DNA from: an uncultured Verrucomicrobia subdivision 3 bacterium
Lineage (GTDB): Bacteria > Verrucomicrobiota > Verrucomicrobiia > Limisphaerales > UBA11358
Assembly (NCBI GenBank): GCA_903944085.1
Contig: CAJAQO010000307.1
Location: 1-50,887 of the forward strand
DNA: 50,887 nt
Reading direction: 5' to 3'
Shown here: positions 25,386 to 34,976 of the stretch, piece after piece
Numbering within the stretch: the first letter of the stretch is position 1
Layout: the number at the start of each line of letters is the position of its first letter
Notes under the pieces: generated by a model
Told to the model about the DNA's origin: nothing
The model's database searches: none
What the model saw: only the letters and a program-made list of their open reading frames with translations
Program-made: the position numbers and the translations under genes

Positions 25386-27230
25386 GTGAACTTAAAACTC
25401 AACGTCTTTGCTGCGCTTTCGTTTGTAGTTCTGGCGGTGGCCAGCGCGGCGAGCGCCGCAGATTCCACCCTTTCAAATTTCATCACCGCGCGCGATGGCA
25501 AATTGTTTGACGGCGAAAAAGAATTTCGTTTCATCTCCTTCGACATTCCAAACTTGCTCGTGGTCGAGGACAATGTGCCGTTTGCGGAGCAAAATCCGTG
25601 GCGGCTGCCGGATCAATTTGAAATAAACGATGCGCTGAAAACCTTGCAGCAACTGGGCGGCACCGTCACGCGCAGCTACGTCATCACGGTCGCAAAGACC
25701 AACGATCTACCCGGCACGCCACGCCACGTCCTCGCGGCGGGGAAATTTAATGAAGCGGCGTTTCGCACGCTCGACGAAGTGCTCGCGGCCGCGAATCGCA
25801 CCGGCGTCCGCCTCATCCTTCCGCTCGTGGACAATTGGGTTTGGCAGGGCGGTCGCGCCGAATACGCCGGCTGGCGCGGCAAATCCAAGGACGATTTTTG
25901 GACCGACCCGCAGCTCATCGCCGATTTCGAGCAGACGATCCATTTTATTGTGACGCGCACGAACACCGTCACCGGCGTGCGCTATGGCGATGACAAGGCG
26001 ATTTTGTGCTGGGAAACGGGCAACGAAATTTCCTCACCCGCTGAATGGACCCGCGAAATCGCCAATTACATCAAATCGCTCGACACCAATCATCTCGTGA
26101 TGGACGGCTACGGCGCGTCCGAGTTGCGCCCCGAATCGCTGGCGATTCCCGCCGTGGACATCGTCACCACGCACCATTATCCCGGCAATAATAAATCGTT
26201 TGCCGAACTCATCCGCGCCAATGCGGCCATGGCGAAAGGCAAAAAACCTTACGTCGTGGGCGAATTTGGTTTCGTCAGCACGGCGCAAATGGCGGACGCT
26301 TTGCAGGCGATCCAGGAAACCAGTTGTGCCGGCGGGCTGCTGTGGAGCCTGCGTTTCCGCGACCGCGACGGCGGCTTTTACTGGCACAGCGAACCCGGCC
26401 TTGGCGGCAATCTTTACAAAGCCTTTCACTGGCCGGCTTCCGCCCTCGGCAATGACTATGACGAAATGAATTTGATGGCGCTGGTCCGCTCGAATGCTTT
26501 TTCCATTCGCGGACTGACCGTGCCGCTGTTGCACATTCCCGCGCCACCAAAACTGTTCCCGCTTGCCGATGCCGCGGCGATTTCATGGCAGGGTTCCGTG
26601 GGCGCGAACAGTTACCAAGTCGAACGCGCAAAAAATATAACCGGCGATTGGCAGATCATTGCGACCAATGTTGACGAAGCGTTCACGCAATACCGCCCGC
26701 AGTTTGCCGACGAAGCGGTGCCGGCAGGCAAATGGTTTTATCGCGTCCGCGCCAAAAATGAGGCCGGCGTTTCCGCGCCGTCCAATCTGGTCGGGCCGGT
26801 GAAAGTAAAAAACGCGACGCTGGTGGACGAGCTGGCGGATTTTTCCAAAATCCATTCGCAGAGCGGCAATTGGAAAATTGCCACGCACGACTGCCGCGCC
26901 GTCAAGGAAGACGCCCATCGCGCCGCCGGCAGCGCGGGCGACGTTTTGATTTACCAGTTGCCAAACCCGGTGCAAAATTTCCGCGTGTTCACTTTTTTTC
27001 CTAAGGAATTTAGTGGCCTGAAATTTTTCATTTCCGCTGACGGCCAGAACTTTCAACCGGTCGCCGCGCGATCGGAAAACTTTTTTCACGGCGCGGGTGA
27101 ATACGGATACTGGCAACCCGTTTTATTTCACGCGGAAAAAATCAGCGGCGGCAATTTTCTGAAAATTGAACTCACCGGCGAAACCCAGATTGGGCGCGTC
27201 GAAATTTCACATCCGGCTTTGACCCAATGA
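25386..27230 (+). CDS. Secreted GH5 endo-beta-mannanase-like enzyme with fibronectin III domain
   Basis: A 614-residue exported glycoside hydrolase. GTG 25386 gives a signal peptide (NLKLNVFAALSFVVLAVASA, then ASA); the frame is open far upstream, but that region belongs to the symporter gene in another frame. The barrel (about residues 25-380) has the acid/base Glu214 in CWETGNEIS and the nucleophile Glu293 in VVGEFGF, with HHYPG between them, a GH5 layout close to mannanases. A fibronectin type III domain spans about 380-475, and a discoidin-like beta domain forms the C-terminus. Its stop overlaps the start of the epimerase gene (ATGA). Likely role: cutting beta-mannan; cellulase activity is not excluded. 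Confidence 0.85.
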   Translation: MNLKLNVFAALSFVVLAVASAASAADSTLSNFITARDGKLFDGEKEFRFISFDIPNLLVVEDNVPFAEQNPWRLPDQFEINDALKTLQQLGGTVTRSYVITVAKTNDLPGTPRHVLAAGKFNEAAFRTLDEVLAAANRTGVRLILPLVDNWVWQGGRAEYAGWRGKSKDDFWTDPQLIADFEQTIHFIVTRTNTVTGVRYGDDKAILCWETGNEISSPAEWTREIANYIKSLDTNHLVMDGYGASELRPESLAIPAVDIVTTHHYPGNNKSFAELIRANAAMAKGKKPYVVGEFGFVSTAQMADALQAIQETSCAGGLLWSLRFRDRDGGFYWHSEPGLGGNLYKAFHWPASALGNDYDEMNLMALVRSNAFSIRGLTVPLLHIPAPPKLFPLADAAAISWQGSVGANSYQVERAKNITGDWQIIATNVDEAFTQYRPQFADEAVPAGKWFYRVRAKNEAGVSAPSNLVGPVKVKNATLVDELADFSKIHSQSGNWKIATHDCRAVKEDAHRAAGSAGDVLIYQLPNPVQNFRVFTFFPKEFSGLKFFISADGQNFQPVAARSENFFHGAGEYGYWQPVLFHAEKISGGNFLKIELTGETQIGRVEISHPALTQ

Positions 27231-28453
27231 TCGCCCCCGCCGAACTGGAAGAGTTTTCCGCCGCAGTCCGCGAACATTTGTTCGGGCATTATCTGCCATT
27301 CTGGTGCGGCCCGGCGCTCGACCGCGAAAACGGCGGCTGGATGGCGTGGCTCGCCAACGACCTGAAACCGGACCGCTCGCAGCCGAAAGGGCTCATCGTG
27401 AACGCGCGCATTTTATGGGCGTTTTCCGCCGTCCACCGTGTCCGCCCGGAACCAGTTTTTGCCGCGATGGCCGAGCGCGCGTTTGAGTTCGTGATGAACA
27501 AATTTTGGGATGCCCAGCACGGCGGCGCCTTCTGGCGATTGAACGACGCGGGCAACGTGATGGACAATTCAAAAAAGGTTTACGGCCAGGCGTTTTATAT
27601 TTATGCGCTGACGGAATTTTATCGGGCGTTTGGCCATCCGGCGGCGCTGGCGCGGTCGAAGGAGCTGTTTGAATTGATCGAGCGCCACGCGCACGATGAA
27701 AAATTTGGCGGCTATCTCGAGGTTTGCCAGCGCGACTGGTCGCCAGCCGGCGCAGACGCGCGGTTGAGCGAAAAGGACATGAACGAGAAGAAGTCCATGA
27801 ACAATCAGCTGCACGTTCTCGAAGCCTACACGAATCTGCACCGCATCTGGCGCGAACCGCGCGTGGCGACGCGGCTGCGCGAGTTGATTGATATTTTTCT
27901 CACGCGCATTCTCGACGCGCGCACGCGGCATCTGCACCATTTTTTTGACGAGCAATGGCACGTGCGCTCGGACACTTACACCTTCGGCCACGATATCGAG
28001 GCGAGTTGGCTGCTGTGCGAGGCGGCGGAGGAACTGGGCGCTGCCGAAGTGTTGGCGCGAGTTCGCAATGTTTCTTTGCCGATGGCCGAAACGGTTTTCA
28101 AAGAAGGCTTGAGCGTGGATGGGGGCTTGTTTTACGAAGGCCGCGCGGGACAGATCATTGACGCCGGCCGCGAGTGCTGGCCGCAGGCCGAGGCGTTGGT
28201 TGGGTTTTTAAATGCGTATAAGCTTTCCGGCGACAAAAAGTTCGTGGCCGCCGCGCGACGTGTCTGGCATTTCAGCCAACAAAATCTCGTGGACCGCGTC
28301 CACGGCGAATGGTTCTGGCGGGTCAACCCAGACGGCCAGCCGGATCAGCAATTGCCCAAAGTCAGCGAATGGAAAGGCCCGTATCACGTCACGCGCAGTT
28401 GTTTGGAAACGCTGCGGCGGCTCCAGGCTTTATCCGAAAAACTAACACATTGA
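27227..28453 (+). CDS. Cellobiose/mannobiose 2-epimerase (AGE superfamily)
   Basis: A 408-residue (alpha/alpha)6-barrel epimerase that interconverts the reducing-end glucose and mannose of beta-1,4-disaccharides. Signatures: DRENGGWMAWLANDL, LIVNARILWAFSAVHR, NNQLHVLEAYTNLHR, GHDIEASWLLCEAAEELG, the CWPQAEALVGF active-site segment, and the tail SEWKGPYHVTRSCLE. The neighbouring exported mannanase-like enzyme and GPH importer point to 4-O-beta-mannobiose converted to mannosyl-glucose. The usual partner, a GH130 phosphorylase, is not in the window. Translation is coupled to the preceding gene by a four-base overlap. Confidence 0.9.
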   Translation: MIAPAELEEFSAAVREHLFGHYLPFWCGPALDRENGGWMAWLANDLKPDRSQPKGLIVNARILWAFSAVHRVRPEPVFAAMAERAFEFVMNKFWDAQHGGAFWRLNDAGNVMDNSKKVYGQAFYIYALTEFYRAFGHPAALARSKELFELIERHAHDEKFGGYLEVCQRDWSPAGADARLSEKDMNEKKSMNNQLHVLEAYTNLHRIWREPRVATRLRELIDIFLTRILDARTRHLHHFFDEQWHVRSDTYTFGHDIEASWLLCEAAEELGAAEVLARVRNVSLPMAETVFKEGLSVDGGLFYEGRAGQIIDAGRECWPQAEALVGFLNAYKLSGDKKFVAAARRVWHFSQQNLVDRVHGEWFWRVNPDGQPDQQLPKVSEWKGPYHVTRSCLETLRRLQALSEKLTH

Positions 28454-28792
28454 TTGCCACCATGAACCACACTTCATTTGTCGCCGCGGCGATAAACGAC
28501 ACGTTGCCAGCGCCGACCAAAACTTGGCGGCCGGTTGCTCGTTGAGGTTTTCTCTGCACCCTTCAATAACTCAGGTTGACCACCAACCGGAGCGGACGAT
28601 TTCTCGTTCCGCACATGTTTCAATACTCGCGGTTGCCGCACACTTACCTGCGTGGTCGCCGTTTCAGCGATGTCGGGATGCAATTTTGTAATCGTGATTT
28701 TGAAACCACCGAAGGGTTTCAAGCGAATCACTGTGAACGGCGTCGGCGATTTGTGACGCGCACGCAAGTCCCGCGTGGTTGAGGCTTCTGCG
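28454..28792. other. Gap between epimerase and helicase genes
   Basis: A 339-base stretch between converging genes. Open frames exist on both strands (for example the minus-strand frame ending at 28474 that overlaps the helicase 3' end), but none has a start site or domain I recognise. I see no strong terminator hairpin. It may hold a decayed or repeated element. Confidence 0.3.
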
Positions 28793-31231
28793 TTATAAAT
28801 CCCAAAAACCGGCGACGGCATTTCTGATTGCGGCAGCGTGCCGAACCCGCAGATATTTCCACCAGCCAGGAAATAACCGCCGATAACGCGCCTCGCCGAA
28901 ACGCGCGTCAATCAGCAGCACGACACCGCGATCGGTGTCTGACCGGATGACCCGGCCCACGGCTTGCAACACGCGGTTCATGCCGGGAAACGTGTAAGCG
29001 TAATCAAAGCCGGCGGCGTTGCGCCGCTGGAAATAGTCGCGGATCAGATTTCGTTCGACGCACAACTGCGGCAGGCCCACCCCGACGATGACCGCGCCGA
29101 TCAGCCGTTCGCCGACCAGATCAATCCCTTCGCCAAAAATCCCGCCCAGCACGGCAAAGCCGACAAGTGTTTCGCCATGTTCAACTGAAAAGGCGGCGAG
29201 AAACGCGTCGCGCTCGGGTTCGGTCATGCCGGGCCGTTGAACGAGAACCGGAACCGACGGTTGGCGAATCTGAAACACCTGGAGCGTGTCGTTGAGATAT
29301 TGATACGACGGAAAATAAACCAGATAGTTGCCGGCGCGGCCATTCACCAAAGTCCCGACCGCCTCCACCACGGCTCCAAGCGATTCCGCCCGGCCCTTGA
29401 AATGGGTTTGGATGCGATCCTGAATCAGCACCGCGAGATTTTCGGATGGAAAAGGCGAGGCCAGTTGCAGCACGGGATCTTCCGATTCACCGCCCAAAAG
29501 GGTTCGATAGTAATCCATCGGCGTAAGAGTCGCGGAGAAGAAGATAGCCGCTTTGCCACGGGCCAGCGCCTTACGGAGCAACAAGGAAGGATCCAGACAA
29601 AATTGTCGCACCTTCACCTCGGGAGCGCTTTCAATGATGGTGACGAAGCGCTCGTCATAAAGCTCAGCCGTGCGCCGGAATGAATGCATCCGAAAATAGA
29701 GCGCGAGCAAGGCTTCGCGAAACTCTGTCGGTTGGTTTTTTACCAGCCAGTTCTCGGCCTCGCCGAGTGCCGCTTCCAGCGGCTCAATTAAACTGTCGGG
29801 AAATTCGGGGCTGGTGCTGGCACCGTTTTCTTCACGCTGGATCGTTGCGGCCTTCGCCGGAAACAAATTGAGTTCGACGGCTGTGTCGGAGAGTTCAAAC
29901 GATTCTTCGTGCGGCTCAATCGCGTTACCCAGTTTCCGCATCGCCGTGCGCAGTTGAGTCAACGCCTTGGCGCAACGTGGCGCGGCCTGTTTGATGGCGC
30001 GCTTTACTTCGAGAATCTCCCGGCCATCCAGATCGGCGGAAAACATTTCGCGCGCCCGGTCCACAAGGTTGTGTGCTTCGTCCACTAGGAAAGCATACGC
30101 TCCACCGTCCTCTTCAAAGTGCCGGCGCAAATAAACCTGCGGATCAAAAACATAATTGTAATCGCAGACGATGGCGTCGGCCCACACGGAGACGTCGAGC
30201 GAAAGTTCGAACGGACAGACCTGATGCTTCTGGCCCACCGCTTCGAGCACGGAGCGCGTGATTTCTTCCTGCGCCAAAGCTTCGTGAATCGCCGGTTTTA
30301 TTCGGTCGTAATAGCCCAGCGCGAGCGGGCACGTCAGCGGATCGCAAGGATGGCCTTCGCGAACGCACACCTTTTCCTTCGCGGTGAGCGTCACCGCGCG
30401 CAATTTCAATCCGCCCCGGCGCAAGTCTGCCAGCGCTTTTTCCGCGATGGCGCGTCCGACCGTGCGCGCCGTCAGGTAAAAGACACGTTCCAGCTTTCCC
30501 TCGCCCAGTGCTTTGACGGCCGGGAACAGCACCGAAATGGTTTTACCAATGCCGGTGGGCGCGGCGAGAAACAATCGTCCGCCATTGGCCAGCACGCGAT
30601 AAGCGGCGACCGCCAGTTCACGCTGGCCCGGGCGATACGTTGGGAAGGGAAACGCCAGCATGGCGATGGAGGCGTTGCGGGCGACGCACCAGTGATGACA
30701 TTCACGCAGCCAATCAACATACACGGCGGTGGTCGTGGCAAAGAAATCTGACAGTTCGGCGACGGAAATGGTCTGGCGAAACTCGGTTACTTTGCCAGTC
30801 GGTAGTTCCAGATAAACGAGTTGAAGGATGATCTCTTTCAAGCCGCTTTCCTGCGCGTGCATGAAGGCATAGAACTTTGCCTGTGCCCAATGAAGCGGAT
30901 CGGCTTCACGATTCCACGTTCCCTGGACGGTTTTGATTTCCTCCAGCAACACTTGGTTGGAGGTGATGAGCAAACCGTCAATGCGTCCCCGGATGTGCAG
31001 CGTAAATTCATCCGTTTCCACACGGTATTCAACGGGCAACTCGGTCAGATAACCCGTCGGGCGCGAACGTTGGATTTTCTGGTGGCCGCGAATGCCAGCG
31101 AGAGCCCAGTCGGAGCCGACAAACTCACGCGCGCCGCCGAGATCGCCCTGCCGCAGGACAAACTCGACCAAGTCGCGCACCGCAATCGGGTGCACTGGTT
31201 TTGATGTGGGGACACTCACGTCTGGTTTCAA
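28793..31231 (-). CDS. Fe-S superfamily 2 helicase (XPD/DinG-like) with N-terminal RecB-like nuclease domain
   Basis: An 812-residue predicted DNA repair protein. Residues 80-125 hold a PD-(D/E)xK nuclease core: Asp85 in RGRIDGLL, Glu98-Ile-Lys100 in LLEEIKT, and Gln117-x3-Tyr121 in QAKFY. The helicase part has Walker A AAPTGIGKT (residues 223-231), DEAH at 384-387, and a late motif VLQAVGRVIRSDTDRG. Four cysteines likely ligate a 4Fe-4S cluster: Cys289, Cys296, Cys301 and Cys339. Family members unwind DNA 5' to 3'. The nuclease fusion suggests processing of branched or damaged DNA. It stands alone on the minus strand. Confidence 0.9.
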   Translation of the reverse strand: MKPDVSVPTSKPVHPIAVRDLVEFVLRQGDLGGAREFVGSDWALAGIRGHQKIQRSRPTGYLTELPVEYRVETDEFTLHIRGRIDGLLITSNQVLLEEIKTVQGTWNREADPLHWAQAKFYAFMHAQESGLKEIILQLVYLELPTGKVTEFRQTISVAELSDFFATTTAVYVDWLRECHHWCVARNASIAMLAFPFPTYRPGQRELAVAAYRVLANGGRLFLAAPTGIGKTISVLFPAVKALGEGKLERVFYLTARTVGRAIAEKALADLRRGGLKLRAVTLTAKEKVCVREGHPCDPLTCPLALGYYDRIKPAIHEALAQEEITRSVLEAVGQKHQVCPFELSLDVSVWADAIVCDYNYVFDPQVYLRRHFEEDGGAYAFLVDEAHNLVDRAREMFSADLDGREILEVKRAIKQAAPRCAKALTQLRTAMRKLGNAIEPHEESFELSDTAVELNLFPAKAATIQREENGASTSPEFPDSLIEPLEAALGEAENWLVKNQPTEFREALLALYFRMHSFRRTAELYDERFVTIIESAPEVKVRQFCLDPSLLLRKALARGKAAIFFSATLTPMDYYRTLLGGESEDPVLQLASPFPSENLAVLIQDRIQTHFKGRAESLGAVVEAVGTLVNGRAGNYLVYFPSYQYLNDTLQVFQIRQPSVPVLVQRPGMTEPERDAFLAAFSVEHGETLVGFAVLGGIFGEGIDLVGERLIGAVIVGVGLPQLCVERNLIRDYFQRRNAAGFDYAYTFPGMNRVLQAVGRVIRSDTDRGVVLLIDARFGEARYRRLFPGWWKYLRVRHAAAIRNAVAGFWDL

Positions 31232-31637
31232 TCTTCATCGGCGAACGACCTGGTTGAATCAATTCGTTGTTCGGTTGCGCTCTATTCTGCAAATCCATCT
31301 TTGTCACCCGAAAACGCCGCCGCTATCTCGATTCTGCGGAAGTTTGCTTCACGGCTTCGCGCGTGACGACTTCTTTTTCCCCCGCGTTTGCCAAAATGGA
31401 TGCCGCTTACGAAACCCGGCAGATCAAGAAACTGTTCCACGGCCCCGAAAGCAACGCTGACACCGAAGCCACCGCTGCCCTGACTGAAAAGGCTCGTCAA
31501 ACATTGGCCGATGCCATCGCCTTCGCGTGCATGCCGGTGACGCATGCCCTTCACATCCAGCCAAAATGTAGGTGAAAACATTTTTCTGTTTTTTTTGCGT
31601 GGGAATACGTTGTTAAAATCAAGCAACTCATTTCTTG
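31232..31637. other. Gap with a possible 59-residue frame
   Basis: A 406-base stretch upstream of the helicase. A plus-strand frame from ATG 31396 to 31575 would encode 59 residues starting MDAAYETRQIKKLFHGPES, with no recognised domain and no clear ribosome site. T-rich DNA follows (near 31580-31600). The helicase promoter should lie here, but I cannot place it. Confidence 0.3.
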
Positions 31638-32201
31638 ATGGCAAACGGCAGCGAAAGCCTTGGGATACCAAGGCGACTCACGGTGGCCGGCTCAGTGTTG
31701 ATTAAAATTGACCGGGCCGCTGCAACCAACAGCGGCCGTCTGAATGCGCCGGCTGTCGTCGTCAATGCGGGAGCGACTTTGGCCGTAAACAACATCGGTT
31801 CGACCCATCTGGCCGCCGGCGACACTTTCATGCTCTTCAGCACACCAGTCAGTGGCTCGTTCAACATTACGAGCCTGCCGCCGCTGCCGAGTTCCGGTTT
31901 GGATTGGACGAACCAACTTGCTTTGAATGGCACCAGCGCTGGGGCTTCCACGGTGACGGTCAACACCAATGGCACGAATATAACCACCACGGTTTCGGGC
32001 AGCACGCTCACACTGTCGTGGCCGGTGGATCATCTCGGCTGGCATTTGCAGGTGCCGACCAACTCGTTGTCTGCGGAGTTTGGCACAAACTGGTTGACGA
32101 TTCCTGGCTCCGACACTGCGGTCTCGACCAATATCACGATTAGCCCGGAAAATGGATCAGTGTTCTACCGGATGGTTTATCCCAAGGTTGATGTTGGATG
32201 A
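31638..32201 (+). pseudogene. C-terminal fragment of an autotransporter-associated beta-strand-repeat protein
   Basis: A 187-residue frame without signal peptide. Its content matches the tail of large secreted beta-strand-repeat proteins of this phylum: LTVAGSVLIKID, then LNAPAVVVNAGATLAVNN, GDTFMLFSTPVSGSF, and the ending LTLSWPVDHLGWHLQVPTNS and NGSVFYRMVYP. The repeat domain and N-terminus that should come first are absent; unrelated DNA lies upstream. I therefore call it a truncated gene, though a short expressed protein cannot be excluded. Confidence 0.6.
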
Positions 32202-32255
32202 TTTGAAAACAGCTGTGGTCATGGGTGCCGCAGTCGTGCGGGGCGGGCTGCCGGT

Positions 32256-32795
32256 TTGGAACCGGCACCACGCATGTGTATGAGAGGTCGAAGCAGATTC
32301 CGTCCTCTGATTTCACTCAATAAAATTGTGGATGCCGGGCTGGTTTATGTTTTTGGCGCGGGTTTTTCCCTGGCGGCGATTGTTTCCCTGAACCCCTCGG
32401 ACTTAGGCGGCACATCCAGTTTTAATTCCGCAGGGCATTGGAACAACAGCGCGGCTCCGAGCAGCGGCAACCGTTATTTCACGATCCATTTCCTGCTGGG
32501 TTCGCCGGCGAATCCGACGGCTTACACCTTTGCCGGCGGTTCTTTGGGTGCTGATGCCGGCGGTCGGTTTTTGTTGAAAGGAACCGGCGGGCAAATCATG
32601 CTCGACAAACTGACCATCAACATCAACTCTGCCGTGTTTGGCGTCGAGAATTTGACTTTCACTAAGTTGTTCGATACAACTTATAGACCGACCGACGCAT
32701 TTACACCAAACGATGTGGTGGTCTTCCATTTTTGCCAGTCATTGGCGATGGTGGCAGCTGCATCGGTCTTAAGATTTGGGGGCGTCGGCCAGTAA
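32256..32795 (+). pseudogene. N-terminal fragment of an autotransporter-associated beta-strand-repeat protein
   Basis: The first part of this 179-residue frame looks like the start of a secreted beta-strand-repeat protein: a hydrophobic segment LVYVFGAGFSLAAIVSLNPS, then TSSFNSAGHWNNSAAPSSGN and AYTFAGGSLGADAGGRFLLKG. Similarity stops near 32670, where the frame runs into the 3' end of the GH5 gene on the other strand. So only the head of a much longer gene survives. It lies after, not before, the tail fragment at 31638-32201. Confidence 0.55.
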
Positions 32796-34738
32796 GTTGG
32801 ATCATACCAGCCCCAGCCGTCTGAAACCAAGCCATGCGCTGCCTTGTAAGCCCACAGGGACCAACTGACACCGGCTTTGTTAAAGACATTAATGGAATAG
32901 TCATAACACGCCGCGCCATAGCCCAAATCATTCCATTCGCCGACATAATCGGGGACCTGCCAGGCCAAATGAGCTTGAAAATCCGCCACTTGCTTATCCG
33001 CACCCGCTTCGATTGTGGCGGCATTAGTGGCTCCCCACTGGTATTCATGCATTTGATAAACAATGTTGGTCCAGCCATACACTGAAGGGTTGGGCAACAT
33101 GTTCCAGTTCCAGTTTCCAAAGGTTCCTTCCATGATAATGATATGGCTGGCATCCACGGCGCGAATAGTGGTGTAAAGGTTGGTATAAGCTGACCAGACA
33201 TCGGCAACGCTTGAGGTTCCAGACGGTTCGTTGATCAAATCGTATCCGGCCACGGTGCTGTTGCCATTATAATGGGCGGCAATTTGTGCCCACATATAGG
33301 CGGTTTGGCTGCGATCAATGTTACTGGTCCAGTATTGATTTTGATTTGCCCATCCCGTGGAATCGGAGGCGCTTTGGCCACCAACTACACCGTGCAGGTC
33401 AATAATTACATAGATGCCACGCGATGTGCAATTGGTGACCAGCCAGTCAAGGACTGCGAATGCATCTGAACGCCAGCCGGAACTGGCGGTATTGGTGATG
33501 GAATAAAAATTGCCCCACCAAACTGGCATTCGCACGCAATTGCAGCCGGCGTTAGCGATGTTGTCGAGGTCAGCGGTCGTAATCCAATTGGTCTGATAGG
33601 CATGGATGAGTGCTTGTTCGGTGGCGACGCCAAAACGGCTGTCAAGATTTGTAATGGCGCTGTAAGTGTCCGGAAGACTGCCACTGTCCAGCGGACACAT
33701 CCATTTCTCCATGATGAACCATCCGCCTAAATTAAGGCCTTTCAACGGGGTGATGATACCGCTGGCGTTGACAATATTGGTGCCGCTGGTATGCAGCAGG
33801 CTTAAAGTAGAAGCGGCATTGCTTGATGTTTGCAATCGGTAAAAACGGTGGCTTCCGCTGGCCGAATCGGTGGCAGAATAAATGGCATTATTGCCGACGA
33901 TAATGCCTCCAAGGACTGTCCAACTCACATCCGTCAAATTGGTTTTGAAAAGCACCTGATAACTCAATCCGGACTGAGTAAAAAAGGAAACGAATACGTT
34001 TAAGCCATAGGATGAACCGCTAATTTTCAATGGGGCAGCTTGAAGTTGAAACCCGTCAACATCACCTTCCACGCTGCCATTTCCGGAATAAGTGATAATC
34101 AAATTCCCATAACCATCGGACAAGGCTGAGGGAAACTCCACATAATCCACGCCTGCAATCAGCGTGCTGCTCGCAGCGTCCCAGACACTGCTTTCGCTCA
34201 GGCCATTGACCGTAAAATACGTTATGCGTCCAGCCGCAGTCGCCCCATTATTCGCCGCGCTATATAAAACCAAATTGTAGGCAGAGTTGGCCGCGAGTCC
34301 GGAAAGCGCAATAGTTTGGCCGACGCCAGCAGTATAGAGATAGTCCTCCATCAGCGCCGCGTAGGAAGTGCCGGCGAAAGGAGTTGAGCCGCCATAACTA
34401 TTCACGTCGTATCCTCCAGCCGAGGTGAATGTCAATTTGACCGGCGAGGCGCTGCCATCCGCATAGTTTAGAGAAATACCGCTACCGCTATTGACCGCTA
34501 TTCCGTTCCACTGGTCGCCCACTGTGCCAAGCACCGCCGCCCCAGCCATGGTTGGTCCTGGATTGGGGCCGCCGCCGCCCCAGCTAACTCCGTTGTTTTG
34601 ATTGAAATCAACATTGATTAGTTTGGCCTGAAGGGGGCAGCCACTTAAACCAAAGAGTTCGACCGTGAAAGCACAAAGCAACCAGGAAAACTGTGCGGTT
34701 AAAAACAGCGCCGTGCACGAATGCTTGGTGGTCTTCAT
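32681..34738 (-). CDS. Secreted GH5 cellulase/glucanase with N-terminal beta domain
   Basis: A 685-residue exported enzyme. ATG 34738 gives a signal peptide (MKTTKHSCTALFLTAQFSWL and further hydrophobic residues to about 40). Residues 45-250 form a beta-rich domain opening AKLINVDFNQNN, like those of PEP-CTERM and carbohydrate-binding proteins. The GH5 barrel starts about residue 345 (GLNLGGWFIMEKWMCPLD). The acid/base is Glu504 in DLINEPSG and the nucleophile Glu601 in YVGEWNDLG. The GLNLGGWF start resembles exo-1,3-glucanase/cellulase GH5 members, so the substrate is likely a beta-glucan. G+C is lower than in the housekeeping genes. Confidence 0.85.
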   Translation of the reverse strand: MKTTKHSCTALFLTAQFSWLLCAFTVELFGLSGCPLQAKLINVDFNQNNGVSWGGGGPNPGPTMAGAAVLGTVGDQWNGIAVNSGSGISLNYADGSASPVKLTFTSAGGYDVNSYGGSTPFAGTSYAALMEDYLYTAGVGQTIALSGLAANSAYNLVLYSAANNGATAAGRITYFTVNGLSESSVWDAASSTLIAGVDYVEFPSALSDGYGNLIITYSGNGSVEGDVDGFQLQAAPLKISGSSYGLNVFVSFFTQSGLSYQVLFKTNLTDVSWTVLGGIIVGNNAIYSATDSASGSHRFYRLQTSSNAASTLSLLHTSGTNIVNASGIITPLKGLNLGGWFIMEKWMCPLDSGSLPDTYSAITNLDSRFGVATEQALIHAYQTNWITTADLDNIANAGCNCVRMPVWWGNFYSITNTASSGWRSDAFAVLDWLVTNCTSRGIYVIIDLHGVVGGQSASDSTGWANQNQYWTSNIDRSQTAYMWAQIAAHYNGNSTVAGYDLINEPSGTSSVADVWSAYTNLYTTIRAVDASHIIIMEGTFGNWNWNMLPNPSVYGWTNIVYQMHEYQWGATNAATIEAGADKQVADFQAHLAWQVPDYVGEWNDLGYGAACYDYSINVFNKAGVSWSLWAYKAAHGLVSDGWGWYDPTYWPTPPNLKTDAAATIANDWQKWKTTTSFGVNASVGL

Positions 34739-34754
34739 GGTTTTCACTGCCGTT

Positions 34755-34976
34755 TCACTGCGCCAGTTGGAAAAGATGCGGCTTTGGCCAAGCGCACAAG
34801 ACCGGCTTAACTTTAATGGCCCGTTGCACCGTCGCCTCGGTGCCTGGCTGCAAATTGGTGCAGACCAACATCCCGTTTTGGCTGAAGGAGCTGATGACCG
34901 GGTTTTGCGCCAGAGTTGAACGAACGCCGGCCAATATGGCCAGTCCAATAAACATGGAATGCAGTCTGGTTTTCAT
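34755..34976 (-). pseudogene. N-terminal stub of a secreted protein
   Basis: From ATG 34976 the frame gives a signal peptide (MKTRLHSMFIGLAILAGVRS, then TLAQ) and NPVISSFSQNGMLVCTNLQPG, a head found in secreted proteins of this phylum with an F5/8-like or Ig-like start. After about 50 residues the similarity is lost and the frame ends at 34755, 17 bases before the GH5 gene start. The DNA around its start (LVFMV... on the opposite sense) resembles that around the GH5 start, suggesting a duplicated leader. Confidence 0.5.

Noticed and set aside
24183-27230. A 1015-codon frame joining the symporter region to the GH5 enzyme
   Set aside because: The part before 25386 overlaps the symporter in another frame and has Arg/His-rich random content; the signal peptide defines the GH5 start at 25386.
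28474-28911. A 145-codon minus-strand gene after the helicase
   Set aside because: It overlaps the helicase 3' end, has no ribosome site and no domain that I can name.
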